Made by a program: the position numbers and the translations under genes. A stretch of DNA of 64,000 bases from Phytophthora hibernalis. Its lineage: Eukaryota; Oomycota; Peronosporomycetes; Peronosporales; Peronosporaceae. Positions 21,940-32,221 of the stretch are shown here, piece after piece. Numbering within the stretch: the stretch's first letter is position 1; the number at the start of each line of letters is the position of its first letter. The notes under the pieces were generated by a model. That model saw only the letters and a program-made list of their open reading frames with translations. It was not told where the DNA came from and ran no database searches. The stretch covers positions 434,001 through 498,000 of the forward strand of contig JAAKBF010000149.1 in assembly GCA_012656075.1 (NCBI GenBank), read 5' to 3'.

Positions 21940-22690
21940 TCATGGAATAGAACCGGCACCAAACCCATAGAGGTTGTTAACATGGTCCAAATGACGATAT
22001 CGTGGCTGGCCGAAGGACCGTACCATACAATTCGAGTGCTTGCGGGGTGAGTGCGTCTGCATTCTACAGTATTCTAGTGGAAGTCATGCACGCGATTTGT
22101 GATCACCCTCGGTTTCTGATAGCAGCCCCTGTGAATGATTTTCGCGCTATTCAAGCCGCAGCGGATGCCTTTTCAGCACTGAGTTCAAACCGCATTTTAA
22201 CTGGCTGCGTTGGGTGCATTGATGGGTGGTTGTGCCAGATCAGGGCGCCGAGTACCTGACATGTCTTCATTTTTCGGGGCACTATCTCACCTACGGAATA
22301 AACGTACAAGCATTGTGTGATGCGTCGTGCAAATTTATCGGCTATTGCTTCATCTCACCAGGCAAAGTTTCTGACAGTGTAGCCTTTTCGAAATGGCCAC
22401 TGAGTGCCGTCATTGCAGAACTCCCATTTGGATACTATATAATTGGCGATAACGCGTACGGACTTGCGCCCTCGATGCTAGTACCTTTACGAAGCCTGAA
22501 ATTAAAAGCTCAGCGTACAGTGACTACAACTTCTACGTTTCGCAGCTACGCATTCGGATTGAAATGTCCTTTGGCTTGTTAGTCAACAAATGGCAGATAT
22601 TTCAATGGCCTCTCACAGTGGACTTTAATCACGCTGGTCTCGTGATTAAAACATCTATGAAGCTGCACAACTTTTGCATTGATGATCGCA
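21940..22690 (+). pseudogene. PIF/Harbinger transposase (DDE_Tnp_4)
   Basis: Segments in three frames follow the order of the family: FYSILVEVMHAI; GCVGCIDGW with the first catalytic Asp; YGINVQALCDASCKF; GYYIIGDNAY with the second Asp; and EMSFGLLVNKWQIF, with the terminal Glu, then MKLHNFCI. Shifts occur near 22050, 22240 and 22560. The N-terminal helix-turn-helix is degraded. The order and spacing leave little doubt about the family. The element's partner gene is usually a Myb-like protein; here an antisense SAP-like gene abuts its 3' end. Confidence 0.7.
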
Positions 22691-23636
22691 GCCATTTTAT
22701 CTATCATACCCCCGCGCTCGACATGTTCACGCTGCACACGTGCAAGTGCAGTCTTCTCAGCAATCAGCTCGCTTTTGTCTCCAGTTTCGGTCTCGACCAA
22801 CGTTTTTAATGTGTCAACCAGAGAGGCAATTGGATCCACACTCTTACGCCTTTGCGATTTGGGAGGGCATGGTTGATGATGATTTACTTCCTGAGTTGAA
22901 TCCTCATCGTTGTCTTTGTATACACAGCTCCCGCAAAATTCGCGCCCTTCTCCTCGTTCGTCGCACCACAAGTTCAAGTACATGACAGCCTTGTCACCTT
23001 GGCAGAAGTTCCAAAATTCTGCATGCGCGCCTGAAAGCTTGTTGCGTGCCTCAGTTTCGAGAAGTTAGAATGCGCTTCTTTCCATATCGCTCTGAGTTTG
23101 GCTGCGGAATGCACTGTGATCTGGTCCGGACTAATACCATCAAACAACGAGTCGTTGTTGACGAGACGATCGTATGTGTCGTTCGGTGCGTTAAATGAAG
23201 CGGCCACTTCCTCCCAAAACCGAGACCCCCTTCATCCAATTGTTTTCTAGTGAGCTGGTCCCCGGAAGCAATAAAGCGCTGGAAGAAGTCGTGGGAAAGA
23301 GCACGTTTATGAGGCGAAACATGCAGTGTCGGCTACGACGCGCTTCATCTTAGTCTGTTGAGGTCTTCGAACGTTTGCCTAGCCGTTGCTTGTCTAGAAG
23401 CAATGCAACACCACCTTTGGAGTTGTCATACATGGCAAGAATGGCAACACGCTCTTCTTTCTTCGTATTCTTGGCTACCGAAAGCTTCCTGGCGGTACAC
23501 TCGAGCTTCAGCTGGTCCATGTTCCAGTCGCTATACTTGTCCGACGTGGGGGCAGCACAGATCGTTTTCTGTTTGGCTTTTGACGAGCCGTCCACTTGCT
23601 ACTCGGTGCTGCTGTGGCTGAATCACCTTGCTCCAT
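22690..23636 (-). pseudogene. SAP-like domain protein of a repeated oomycete family
   Basis: The start is taken at the ATG at 23636 (product MEQGDSATAAPS). A shift near 23580 leads to a SAP-like helical motif (WNMDQLKLECTARKLSV). A second block is LDEGGLGF followed by SFNAPNDTYD, LFDGISPDQIT and SAAKLRAIWKEAHSNF. Then comes a block with YLNLWCDERGEG and a coiled coil (VDTLKTLVETETGDKSEL). The 3' end runs into antisense Harbinger sequence at about 22690. I recall similar multi-copy hypothetical proteins in Phytophthora, but cannot name a function. The SAP-like motif suggests nucleic-acid binding. Whether it belongs to the Harbinger element is a guess. Confidence 0.5.
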
Positions 23637-23863
23637 CTTGCCGGAGTGGAAATGGAAGCAAACACGTTTCCAACAACCCCCTGCTCCGAGTCCCAACGGT
23701 CGAGTCTCGAGTCTCTTTATAGAACAGGATCACGATTTTCTTAAGAACGACCGTCGGCTCATACCCCAAGCCTCGATAGCGATCATGCTCCGATGATCCC
23801 GTTAAGAACGGACCTAAGTACACAATTACCTTCAATTCACCCTTGATTTGTATCGCCATTTCA

Positions 23864-24914
23864 ATGAAGCTGACGGATAGCAGGCTTTCGGCGGCTCAGC
23901 AGCAGCTCGACGAGCTTGAGTGCATGCTCAGCATGTTCCCCGATCAACAGGAGCTACAGGCTGACATGCAGGCCAAGTCTTTGCTCGAGGAATACCTCGC
24001 TGAGGGCTACGGAGCCGCCCAACCACCACGACCTGAGTGCCAGATTCAGTACACATTTTACTATCAGGTGATACCATGAATGTTGTAATTGGAGACTGAA
24101 GTGCCTTGCTCATACCGGTACCATAATATGTTGCTATGTGAAGGATCTAGCTTTCGGCCGTGAGGTGCCGTCATTGACACTCACGTGTCCACCACGATAC
24201 CCAGAAAGTGGGTCCATGACGTTCGAAGTGCAGTGTCCTCAACTTTCACGGATGGATATGGAGAAACTGCACGCTGAGCTGGTCGACTTGAGTTCTGCTG
24301 CTTGTGCGGTTCAAGAAGTGGTCGGGCTGCAGCTGTACCAGCATATGCAAGAGTTTCTATCTCAAGTGCACTTCAATACAAACTTCGACGATCAAGTTGT
24401 TCCGGTCTGTGCTGCTGAGAATGAATTATCGCCGGTGGTGCTGGGTCGCCGTGCCATTTACTTCCACCACATCATTGCATCCAACAAACGGCGTGTGGTG
24501 AAGGAGTGGGCATTAGAGCTGCAACTTGGTGGGTTTAGCAAGATTGGCTGGCCTGGCGTCGTGATTGTCGAGGGTGCTGAAGACAATGTGCAGGAGTATG
24601 TGCGTCGACTCCAACATCTTCGCTGGAAGCAGATCACAGTGCGAGGTGAGCAGACGGAAGAATTAAGAGAGGGTTGCTCAAGAGGTATCGAGTCGCTCAG
24701 ACGTCTACCTCGAGGTTTTCATGAGTTCCCGGAGAATGGCATGTCTGACTTGGCTGCTGCCTGTCGTACTGCTGGCCTGGAGGAACTATTTCTCACCACC
24801 ATGAAAATCTACGGGCGATCGGAGGATAACGATGTAGCTGAGGGTCTGGAATCTACGAAAGAGAGCACGAGGAAGAAGAAAGGTAGAAAAGCGCCCACAG
24901 CAAGGGCTCTATGA
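23864..24914 (+). CDS. RWD domain-containing protein 2-like (RWD + DUF1115)
   Basis: Two exons, 23864-24067 and 24144-24914, give about 324 residues with frame maintained. The acceptor is AAG rather than the commoner CAG. The N-terminal RWD domain shows LDELECMLSMFP and the YPESG loop typical of RWD folds (CPPRYPE). The second half matches the DUF1115 domain of RWDD2A/B: FHHIIASNKRRVVKEWALEL, GFSKIGWPGVVIVEGAED and VRRLQHLRWKQI. The tail is lysine-rich (RKKKGRKAP). RWD domains resemble ubiquitin-conjugating enzyme folds without the catalytic Cys and mediate protein contacts. The molecular role of RWDD2 proteins is poorly known. The gene is convergent with UTP13; the two stop codons are about 10 bp apart. 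Confidence 0.88.
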
Positions 24915-24924
24915 GAGGAACTAT

Positions 24925-27678
24925 TTACACTCGTTGCTTCTTGGTCTTTCCACTGGCAGCAGCCTTGCCACGCTTCCGTGGCTGCTTGATGGTTTGCACC
25001 TTGGTCTGTACCTCTTCTTCCTTTTCCTCCTCATCTGCTTCGTTATCACTGTCCGTCTTCTCCACGGCTGACTCGCTTTCGCCAACCGGCAGCAAATTTT
25101 CATGGTCACAATACTAAAGTCCACGAGGTAAGACATCTGGAGCATGCGGTCGATACGCTGGAAGTGGCGCTCGCTGTAAGCAATAAGAGCCTCTACGGTC
25201 TTGGAAACTCCATCCAACGATTTCAGGCGGCTAGGAGGCAGCTCACGAAGAATTGTGCTAACCAGAACTTGGCACACACTCGTGTTGCGAGCGTTAGTGT
25301 TCCAGTCGCGCAACCATTCTGTCAACGTCGTCAGCTGCTCGTCCTCCAGACTGACCACCACTGGCGAAAATATGTCCTCAGGCGAAAAGTTGTCCGGGTC
25401 AATCGGTTTACCACCTGGAAGCACGGGCTGATCCTTGTGCCGCGGGCCTTCAAGCAGGTCGCGCAGAATCTGGAGCATGCGGTTCGGGTGGTTCAGCTCA
25501 AATGCGAGTTGCACAGCGTCCAGCAACTTGTTGTTGCGCAGGCAGTTGAAAAGTTCCTGCTCCTTTAGCAGCTTGGCGTCGCGGTCATCCTGCTGAGAGC
25601 GCTCCTCCTCTTCCGTGAAGTCACGCCAAAGGTTGATTGTAGAATCGGCACCACCACTGACCATCTCGGAGCTGTCCTTCGACACAGCGAGAGCCCAAAT
25701 TTTATCCTCGTGATTGTCCAGCGTAGCCTCGCACTCGTTGCTCTTGATGGTCCAGAGCTTCACGAGTCCATCCGCACCCGCAGACAGCAGCTGCATACCA
25801 GCGCAAGCGAACTGCACATTCAGCACAGACGCAGTGTGGCCCTCGAACGTCTTCAAGCACGAGAAGTCCTTGGCTGACCACACCTTGACAGTCTTGTCAC
25901 CACTAGCAGACGCAAGGCACTGATCGACCGGAGAAAACTCAACAGCCCACACACCACGCTTGTGGCCACGGCAAACACCAGCCAACGTCAGGAGACGACC
26001 GGCACCCCCTGCTGCGAGTGCCACACCTTGATAAGCTTATCCTGCAATGCACTAGCAATAAAGCGGTCATTGGGCGAGACCGCAAGGGCGTTCACATCTT
26101 TGTCGTGAGCTTTCACAGCACCCAGGGTGGAAATCGACAGCTCCGTGGGTGGAGGCTTCGCAGGTGTAGCGTAGGATCCAGCAAGTGGCTGAAGGCTCCA
26201 CATCTTTAGAGTCTTGTCCGAGCTACCAGTAACAAAGAAAGCAGCACCTGTAGCAAAGCTGGAAGCGCGCTGCGAAATAGCAACCGCGCCAAGAGACTCA
26301 GTGTGACCAGCGCAAGTGGCCACACAGCGCGGCAGATTCTTGCTTGTCTTCTTACCACCAGTAGGCCGCAGATCCCAAAGCCGAGCGGTCCTGTCCTTTG
26401 AAGCACTCACAAGCCATCGACCATCTGGGGAAACCGAAAGTGCCATCACAATGTCTGTGTGGCCCGAAAGGAGATCGCAAGACAGCGTGTTGCGGTTCAG
26501 AAGACGAATTTGTTCGCTGTTCGTGGCCACGGCAAGCAAATCCGAAGGCGCTCCGCTTGCATCAGCCGCCGGGACGTACTTGAGGTTAAGAATGTCGTCG
26601 TTGTAGCCGATAATCTGAGTGCGTCGAGACAACTTTTCATCAAACACCAGGAATTTCTGCTCCGAAGACACAACGACAACTTCGCTGCGTGCAGCAGATC
26701 CGTGTACGTAAGAGACGCCGAGACATCCGACTTTTGTGTGAACACGGTTTCGCAAACGCTTCCGCTGCTACGCCACAACCGAAGCGTGCCCATCTCTCCA
26801 GCAGTCAGGAAGTAGATGGACTTGTTATCCTGCGTCTTGTCAGCCGCTTTCGTGACGCACTTAAATGTCGACGGCACTACCACGAGTCCTTCAACAGCTT
26901 CGTGCACCAGCACCGTCTTGGTGAGCTTGTTGTCCCTCAAGTCCCAAAAGTTAACCACCTTGTCACGTCCAGCGGACAGCATGGTGTAGCCATCTTCCGA
27001 GAAGGCCACACTGGTAACGAGGCTCATGTGGTCCTGGATGCACGCCACCTGCTTCTGCGTGTACAAGTCCCAGACGCGCACGGTGGCGTCGTCACTGGCC
27101 GACACGAGCGAAAGTCGCGCCGCGTCCGGGTGGAACTGCACGAGAGTCACGATACCAGAATGACCGCGGAAGTTGTGCGTGCAGAAGCCCTTGTCCACGT
27201 CGAACACCTTGACTGTGCGGTCGCTGCCTCCTGTGGCCAATAGAGTGCCCGACGGGTCGAATCCCATTGCCAGCACGGGCGTCTCATGAGCCTTGATCGT
27301 ACGAACACACTTGAAGGTGTCCAGGTCCCACACACGCAGCAACAGGTTGCGGCCAGCCGTCACGAGCTGGTTCTTCTTGCCTGGTCTCACAGCGAACACC
27401 ACGAAGGACTCCTTGGCCTCCTCGTCCTCCACGTCCTGCTGCAGAGTGCGCTGCAGCTCTCCGGTCTCGGCGTCCACGACGGCCACGTCGTCGTGCAGCA
27501 TGCAGGCCATGAGCGCCTTGGGCTCCGAGTCGGGGCCTGCGCGACCATGGAAAAGCTCCACTTTGCCGCCCGTGTACACACCCGCGTGCGTCTTGACAGT
27601 GCGCCAGATCTTGGACAGTCCTGAGTGGCTTGAATAGCTGCCGGAAGCGCCGGCGGCGACCTGCACAGCGTCCGTCAT
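24925..27678 (-). CDS. UTP13: UTP13/TBL3, WD40 subunit of the SSU processome (three frameshifts)
   Basis: About 870 residues starting MTDAVQVAAG. At least ten WD repeats are visible through their ends, for example LLRVWDL, VRVWDL, VNFWDL, ARLWDL, VKVWSA and INLWRD. A Utp13-specific helical C-terminal domain follows (KLLKEQELFNCLRNNKLL, LTEWLRDWNTNARN), then a basic tail ending KTKKQRV. Utp13 belongs to the UTP-B complex, which processes 18S pre-rRNA in the nucleolus. The frame breaks near 26690, in the C5 run at 26005-26009, and in the T4 run at 25097-25100. The latter two are each repaired by one extra homopolymer base. Because the protein is essential and otherwise perfect, I read these as consensus errors, not decay. 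The gene appears intron-free. Confidence 0.9.
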
Positions 27679-28290
27679 GGTCGAGAGGCACGTGGAAGGT
27701 TACGGTGTGCGGAATTTGACTGGAGTGCAGCTTTGGAAAGAGTACTGAAATAGTTGATTTTGGTTATTACGTGGCACACCTGAAGTTTGTTGTCTCGGTG
27801 TTCGACACATGGCTACATGATGGAGTTGAAGTGCATGCATTGTTCAGTGAACGGTGAGTTGTTCTACAGGGATGTTGCGATGACGGAGCCCGTTTCGCAG
27901 TTGTGTTCATGATGAAGTCGTGCACCGGCAAAAAACGTTTACCTGCCTTCGTGTTCTGATTCTCGGACCTATTTCTGGCTGGAGGACGGCCACTTGCCCC
28001 ATCAGCATATTGCTCAGCTGATGTTCGTTGCGTTCTGCAATTAGCAGCACCCGTTCGTTGGATCATCGATAGACCCACCACTTCACACTGTTTACTTGCG
28101 AGTTTTGCAGGCAAGAGGAAACAGGGTTTATGGGGTGTACTTGAGCTGTACGTGCAACTCCGTCTTCGCAGCGCCAGACGACCGAAGACCACGCAAGCTT
28201 TCGCGAGGGCAAATACTGAAACACCTGCCGAGTTTCTCGTACTACACAACTCCACCGCAAGTCACAGAATTACAGCTGCAGCCTTCTGGA
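27679..28290. other. Spacer between UTP13 and globin
   Basis: It holds the divergent promoter region. Open frames on both strands here are weak and I see no domain. An upstream exon of the globin could lie here. Confidence 0.35.
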
Positions 28291-28877
28291 ATGAGGCGTT
28301 CTTTGAAGTTGGGCCGCCGTCAACCAACAGTAAACGAAGCACCAATAACTCCCAGAGCAACTCGCGCATCACTCAACTCGACGATACATTTTACGCGTTC
28401 CTGGATCACAACTCGCCAGCTCTCAAGCCAATATTTCGGTCGTCGATGGTGGTGCGCAGCAAGGTGCTGGTTCATATCAGCGCTGGCTTGCGGACTATTC
28501 TAGTAGGAGACAATATGGTGGAGCGTGTGGAGAGTCTGATGCACACACATCTGCGTTTTGGCGTCAAGATGGAGCACTACGATCCACTGGGAGTCGCTCT
28601 GATATTTGCCATGAAGGAGTGTTCTGGTGCATTGTGGACGCCTCAAATTGAAGAGGTCTGGCGCCGATTGTACGCTCTCTGCTGCGTCATTCTACTCGAC
28701 GCTCACCGGCGTACGATGGACCAGCATGTATCCAAGGCTCGCGAGATGGCCAAGGCGGGAGGTAGCCCCAACATCAACGACCTCCAGTCCAATTTACGCC
28801 CGCAATCGATCAAAGAGAATTCAATCGCTCCAGCTAGCACAACAACTTCGTGTAACAGTGTTCGGATGAATCCTTAG
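28291..28877 (+). CDS. Globin-domain protein (N-terminus uncertain)
   Basis: The C-terminal two thirds form a single-domain globin: TFYAFLDHNSPALKPIF (C/CD region), VRSKVLVHISAGL (E helix), HTHLRFGVKMEHYDPLG (F helix, with the proximal His in HLRFGV), and IEEVWRRLYALCCVILL (H helix). A Ser/Asn-rich tail follows. The ATG at 28291 opens a different frame (MRRSLKLGRRQP) from the globin core, so a one-base shift near 28365, an unseen intron or an upstream start is needed. Helices A and B are not recognisable. The same HISxG and GVKxxxxDPLG motifs occur in the second globin at 36007-36600, so the two are paralogues. Likely roles are heme-based oxygen or nitric oxide binding or sensing. Confidence 0.6.
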
Positions 28878-28889
28878 ACATTAATAAAT

Positions 28890-28986
28890 CACTTGCAGGG
28901 CTGAGACGATTGCGTGGTGCTCTTCGGCACAGATACGCAAGTGCGAAAGGGAGTAACCAAGGGTACGATATGTAGTAACCTTCCTT
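28890..28986 (+). repeat. Copia-associated LTR-like repeat, left copy
   Basis: The sequence from cacttgcagggctgagacg to cttcctt is nearly identical to 34055-34178, except for a gap of about 24 bases (the right copy has ttagttgcacgccgg... inserted). The right copy follows the copia coding region directly. This left copy lies immediately before the LFLAK-type gene. I cannot show terminal dinucleotides or a target duplication. Confidence 0.6.
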
Positions 28987-29030
28987 CCAGAAATTCTCCC
29001 TCATTCTAGAATCTGCCGCGTGGAGGAAAG

Positions 29031-29909
29031 ATGGTGAAGCTCTTCTGTGCTATCGTTGGTGTGGCAGGAAACGCTTTCCTGTGGACATAGACGCGGGTCA
29101 GTCGGTGGGAGACTTGAAGAAGGCGATCAAAATGGAGAACTCTTCGACTATTACTTTTGACGCCAAGGACCTGCAGCTCTTCCTGGCGAAGAAGCAGGAC
29201 GGCGCGTGGCTCGATGGGGCTGGCGCGGCAGCTGTGGCGCTCGATGAACGTGGACACCCGCAAGGCTGCGTGCAGATGGATCCCTTGCTGTGGCTCAAGA
29301 ACGTCAAGTACTTTGGAGATAATTTTCAACCGGGTGAGGGCCAAGTTCACGTGCTGGTGGTGGTTCCGGGTCATGTTCGCGTTGACATTGGTGGAACTGC
29401 TTCCAGAGCGCTGAAATATAAGCGTACGTATTCTCGCCCCTAATCGTTTGAATATGCTGTTGCTAATTTTCTTGTGTAGAGCAGGATACAGACGGTGGAT
29501 CATCAACGCTCAATGCTTCGTACCTGTCATATTGGCGGTCATTACAATCATTGTTTTGGCCTTCGGAGAGAATCCAACCGACGAAAAAGGATGTTTAACA
29601 GCTCCTGGCCGCTCGCTTATCGTGTGTCGGATGATTGGTGTTGACATTGCGATGGGGGCGATTCTGTCATATTCGCAACATTGGAAATCGAAGCTTGACA
29701 ACATGATCGAGGTAGCGAAGGACGAGACACCGTTACAAGCCCAGCGACAAGAAATGACCGACCTGACTTTTGCTGCTGGAGCGCAGCATCAAGAATTGAC
29801 CGAGCACACTTCGCTGCTTCCTGCTACTGAAGCTCAGCGACAACCTCAACAACAACAACCCTCACAGAGCACAAAGAAAACAGAGGAAGAGGAAAGAGGA
29901 AATGATTAA
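29031..29909 (+). pseudogene. LFLAK-domain (Crinkler N-terminal type) gene with unusual membrane-like C-terminus
   Basis: The ATG at 29031 opens MVKLFCAIVGVAGNAF. A one-base shift at the CC at 29078-29079 leads into the complete LFLAK module: DLQLFLAKK, then YFGDNFQP and VHVLVVVP. This is the best preserved LFLAK in the window. After a likely intron starting at a GTACGT donor near 29424 and ending at TAG near 29480, an open frame to 29909 carries two hydrophobic stretches (VPVILAVITIIVLAFG; IGVDIAMGAILSYS) and a Gln-rich acidic tail. Alternative splicing phase would read a different frame that stops early. CRN proteins normally have soluble C-terminal domains, so a membrane tail would be odd. 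The short 5' flank ctcatt...agaatctgccg is shared with the CRN relic at 7555. Confidence 0.55.
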
Positions 29910-30000
29910 TAATTTAATGGAAGCATTGTGTTTTCAACTTCTCAATTACCAAGTATTTGTTGATCGATCGTGATAAATATAAAGTTAGTAATATAGTAAC

Positions 30001-30204
30001 ATGGCGTACTCTCCTGAGCAATACCAAGCTAGCAAGGAACGTATCAAAGCAGCACAGAAGCGCTACTACCAGCGCACACGCGACGCTCGCTTGTCGTATC
30101 AAAAGAGCTACGACGACAAGAATAGAAAGCAGATTCGAGCTCGCAAGCGTAAGCCCAGAACCGAACTTAACGAAACAGAAAGCGCTGAAACTGAACTTAA
30201 TTAA
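30001..30204 (+). CDS. Small basic protein, 67 residues, unknown
   Basis: Intact ATG-to-stop frame, very rich in Lys, Arg, Tyr and Gln, with the repeating pattern KERIKAAQKRYYQRTRDARL and QKSYDDKNRKQIRARKRK. This pattern of charged helices resembles basic segments found in proteins of DNA-virus-like elements, but I cannot assign a family. It lies between the LFLAK-type gene and the copia relic. It may be a fragment of a larger protein. Confidence 0.35.
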   Translation: MAYSPEQYQASKERIKAAQKRYYQRTRDARLSYQKSYDDKNRKQIRARKRKPRTELNETESAETELN

Positions 30205-30337
30205 TTAATCAATTTTTTCTCAGATAAAAAGTCAAGAATATAGCCAATGACTGACGCCGACAACACGCTTCAAATAACTGGCTTAAAACCTCCACCAAGG
30301 CATACTCCAAATATCTGAATTAATTCATTTCAGATTT

Positions 30338-32220
30338 TTGTATATTAGTATGAACGTTTCAATTGAAACCCTTGAGAAACACTTGTCGCCTGACTACAAG
30401 GCTGATCCTAAGTACCGTTTTTACAATGATAATCACATGGAATCACTGGAAATAGAGCGGCAAGAGCAGTTGAGTCGTGGTTCGGAGTCAAAATCCCATG
30501 GTGAATCAGCTTTGGTTATGAAAGACAAAAATGTGATGGTGATCGAAAGAATGCGACCAAAGATCAGCACGATGGGAAATGCCGTCATTGCGGCATGAAA
30601 GGTCACTTTATTCGAAATTGCCGCATCTATCAAGAGAAGTTGGATCACGGGTGGAGACATCCAGGTCCAGAAAGGATTTTCATGATGATGACCGCGATCC
30701 AAGTCGAAAGCGAGATGGAGATCGTAAGCGAGATGGGGATCGAAATCGGAACAGAGAAGACAAAGCAAGTGACGGTCGAAACTCGCACAGGGATTCATCA
30801 AAGTACAGAAGAAGTGGAAAATCGGAGAGAAAGCTTATACAGATATTTGGGGACCGTACCAGACTCCCTCGTACTCTGGTTGCCGCTACTTTTGTGTCTT
30901 CGTTGATGAAGCCAGTCGTTTTGTAAGTGTTTTCGTCATGCGAGAGCGCACAGAGATCTATCGAGTGTTTCGAGAGTGTCGGCTAAATGTTGAGCGACAG
31001 AAAGGAATAATGATGAAGTGCCTCAACATGGATAGCGCAAATGAGTATGTAAAGCTGAAAGACGAATGTGAACATCACCTGAGAATGGAGTGTACGTTGA
31101 CAGTGAAGAAGACACCTGAACACAATGGTGTTGCAGAGCGAATGATAAGGACGATTGCTGAGCGAGGGAGATGTGTGCTGTTCGATGGAAATTTGCCAGA
31201 GCAAATGTGGGCTGAGGCAGCTGTAACTAGCGCATACTGTGTTAACTTGCTGCCCGCGAGAGCAAATAAAATGGGTACGCCTTATGAGATGTGGTTTGGA
31301 CAGAGTCCTCCACTGAAGCATCTTCGCGTGTTTGGTTGTCTAGCTTACGTCTTTCTTGAGGGAGACAAGAGAAAGAAATTGGAGCGCCGTGCACGGAAGA
31401 TGGTATTTGTGGGATACCCGAGAGATCGAAAAGGTTACAAGTTGCTTGATTGCGAGACCCTGAAGCCGGTGTATAGCCACACGGTTGTTTTTGACGAGAG
31501 TCATTTTCCAGTGTTACCTTCCATCGAGCAAGCAAAGAAGAACACAGCCTTGGCTCGTCGACGAAAGAAGGAGTTGCAGACAGAAAGACGTACACAAGAG
31601 TATCTTGGAGAAAGTCTTGATGATCATGAAGCTATAGCTCACCTCTATAACTATGTGCTGCCTTTGGAGATTTATGAAAGAGCAGCAGGTGTGAATCACG
31701 TTCCTGGTGGTCAGTCCAGCGAGGTGGAAGACACTGCTGGAGAAGATCAAATAGAGGATGGTATACATGGTGATGTCGAAGTCCGAGCCGGCACCACGGA
31801 AGGTACCACCCAGAGACTACTGAGTGGCGGTTCAGAAGACCGAGACAGCTTGGGATCACCACGTCCGATCAACGTGGGTACAAGAAACGGGTCGATCCTA
31901 CCGATAGCAAGCATCGACAGAATATTAGCGTGTTGTCGAAGCGCCCCAGTGCTGGGGGTAATAGAAGAGGTGGGGCTAATGGAAGCACTGCTGAGTCAGA
32001 AACAGAAGACGTTGCATCGCAAGCAAAGCGTGCAAGAAAAATGAAGGCCATGAGAAGACAAAGTTCTGACCATGCAGAATGTGAACTTGATCGTGGAGTA
32101 CAGCACCAAGAGCAAGAGCAGGCAGCTGACCAAAGGAAGCTGAAGCAACCCGGTAAGGATGCAGCTCGGCCAGACACGAGTCGAAATCAAAGCACGATCA
32201 AGAGAGGTTTAATTGAGGTG
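30338..32220 (+). pseudogene. Copia gag remnant and integrase
   Basis: The gag remnant shifts frame at an A5 run near 30530 and then shows the zinc knuckle CRHCGMKGHFIRNC (CX2CX4HX4C, about 30582-30624). An Arg/Asp-rich linker follows. The integrase begins with DIWGPYQTPSYSGCRYF (first catalytic Asp) and FVDEASRF. It continues open to 32044 with TPEHNGVAERMIRTI (catalytic Glu region), the LLPARANKMGTPYEMWFG motif and HLRVFGCLAYV. A second Asp region is poorly conserved. Downstream the frame becomes low-complexity, as usual between copia integrase and RT. Confidence 0.75.
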
Positions 32221-32221
32221 T

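Noticed and set aside
26689..27637. Long plus-strand open frames opposite UTP13
   Set aside because: Antisense shadows of a GC-rich coding region; the minus strand encodes clear WD40 repeats.
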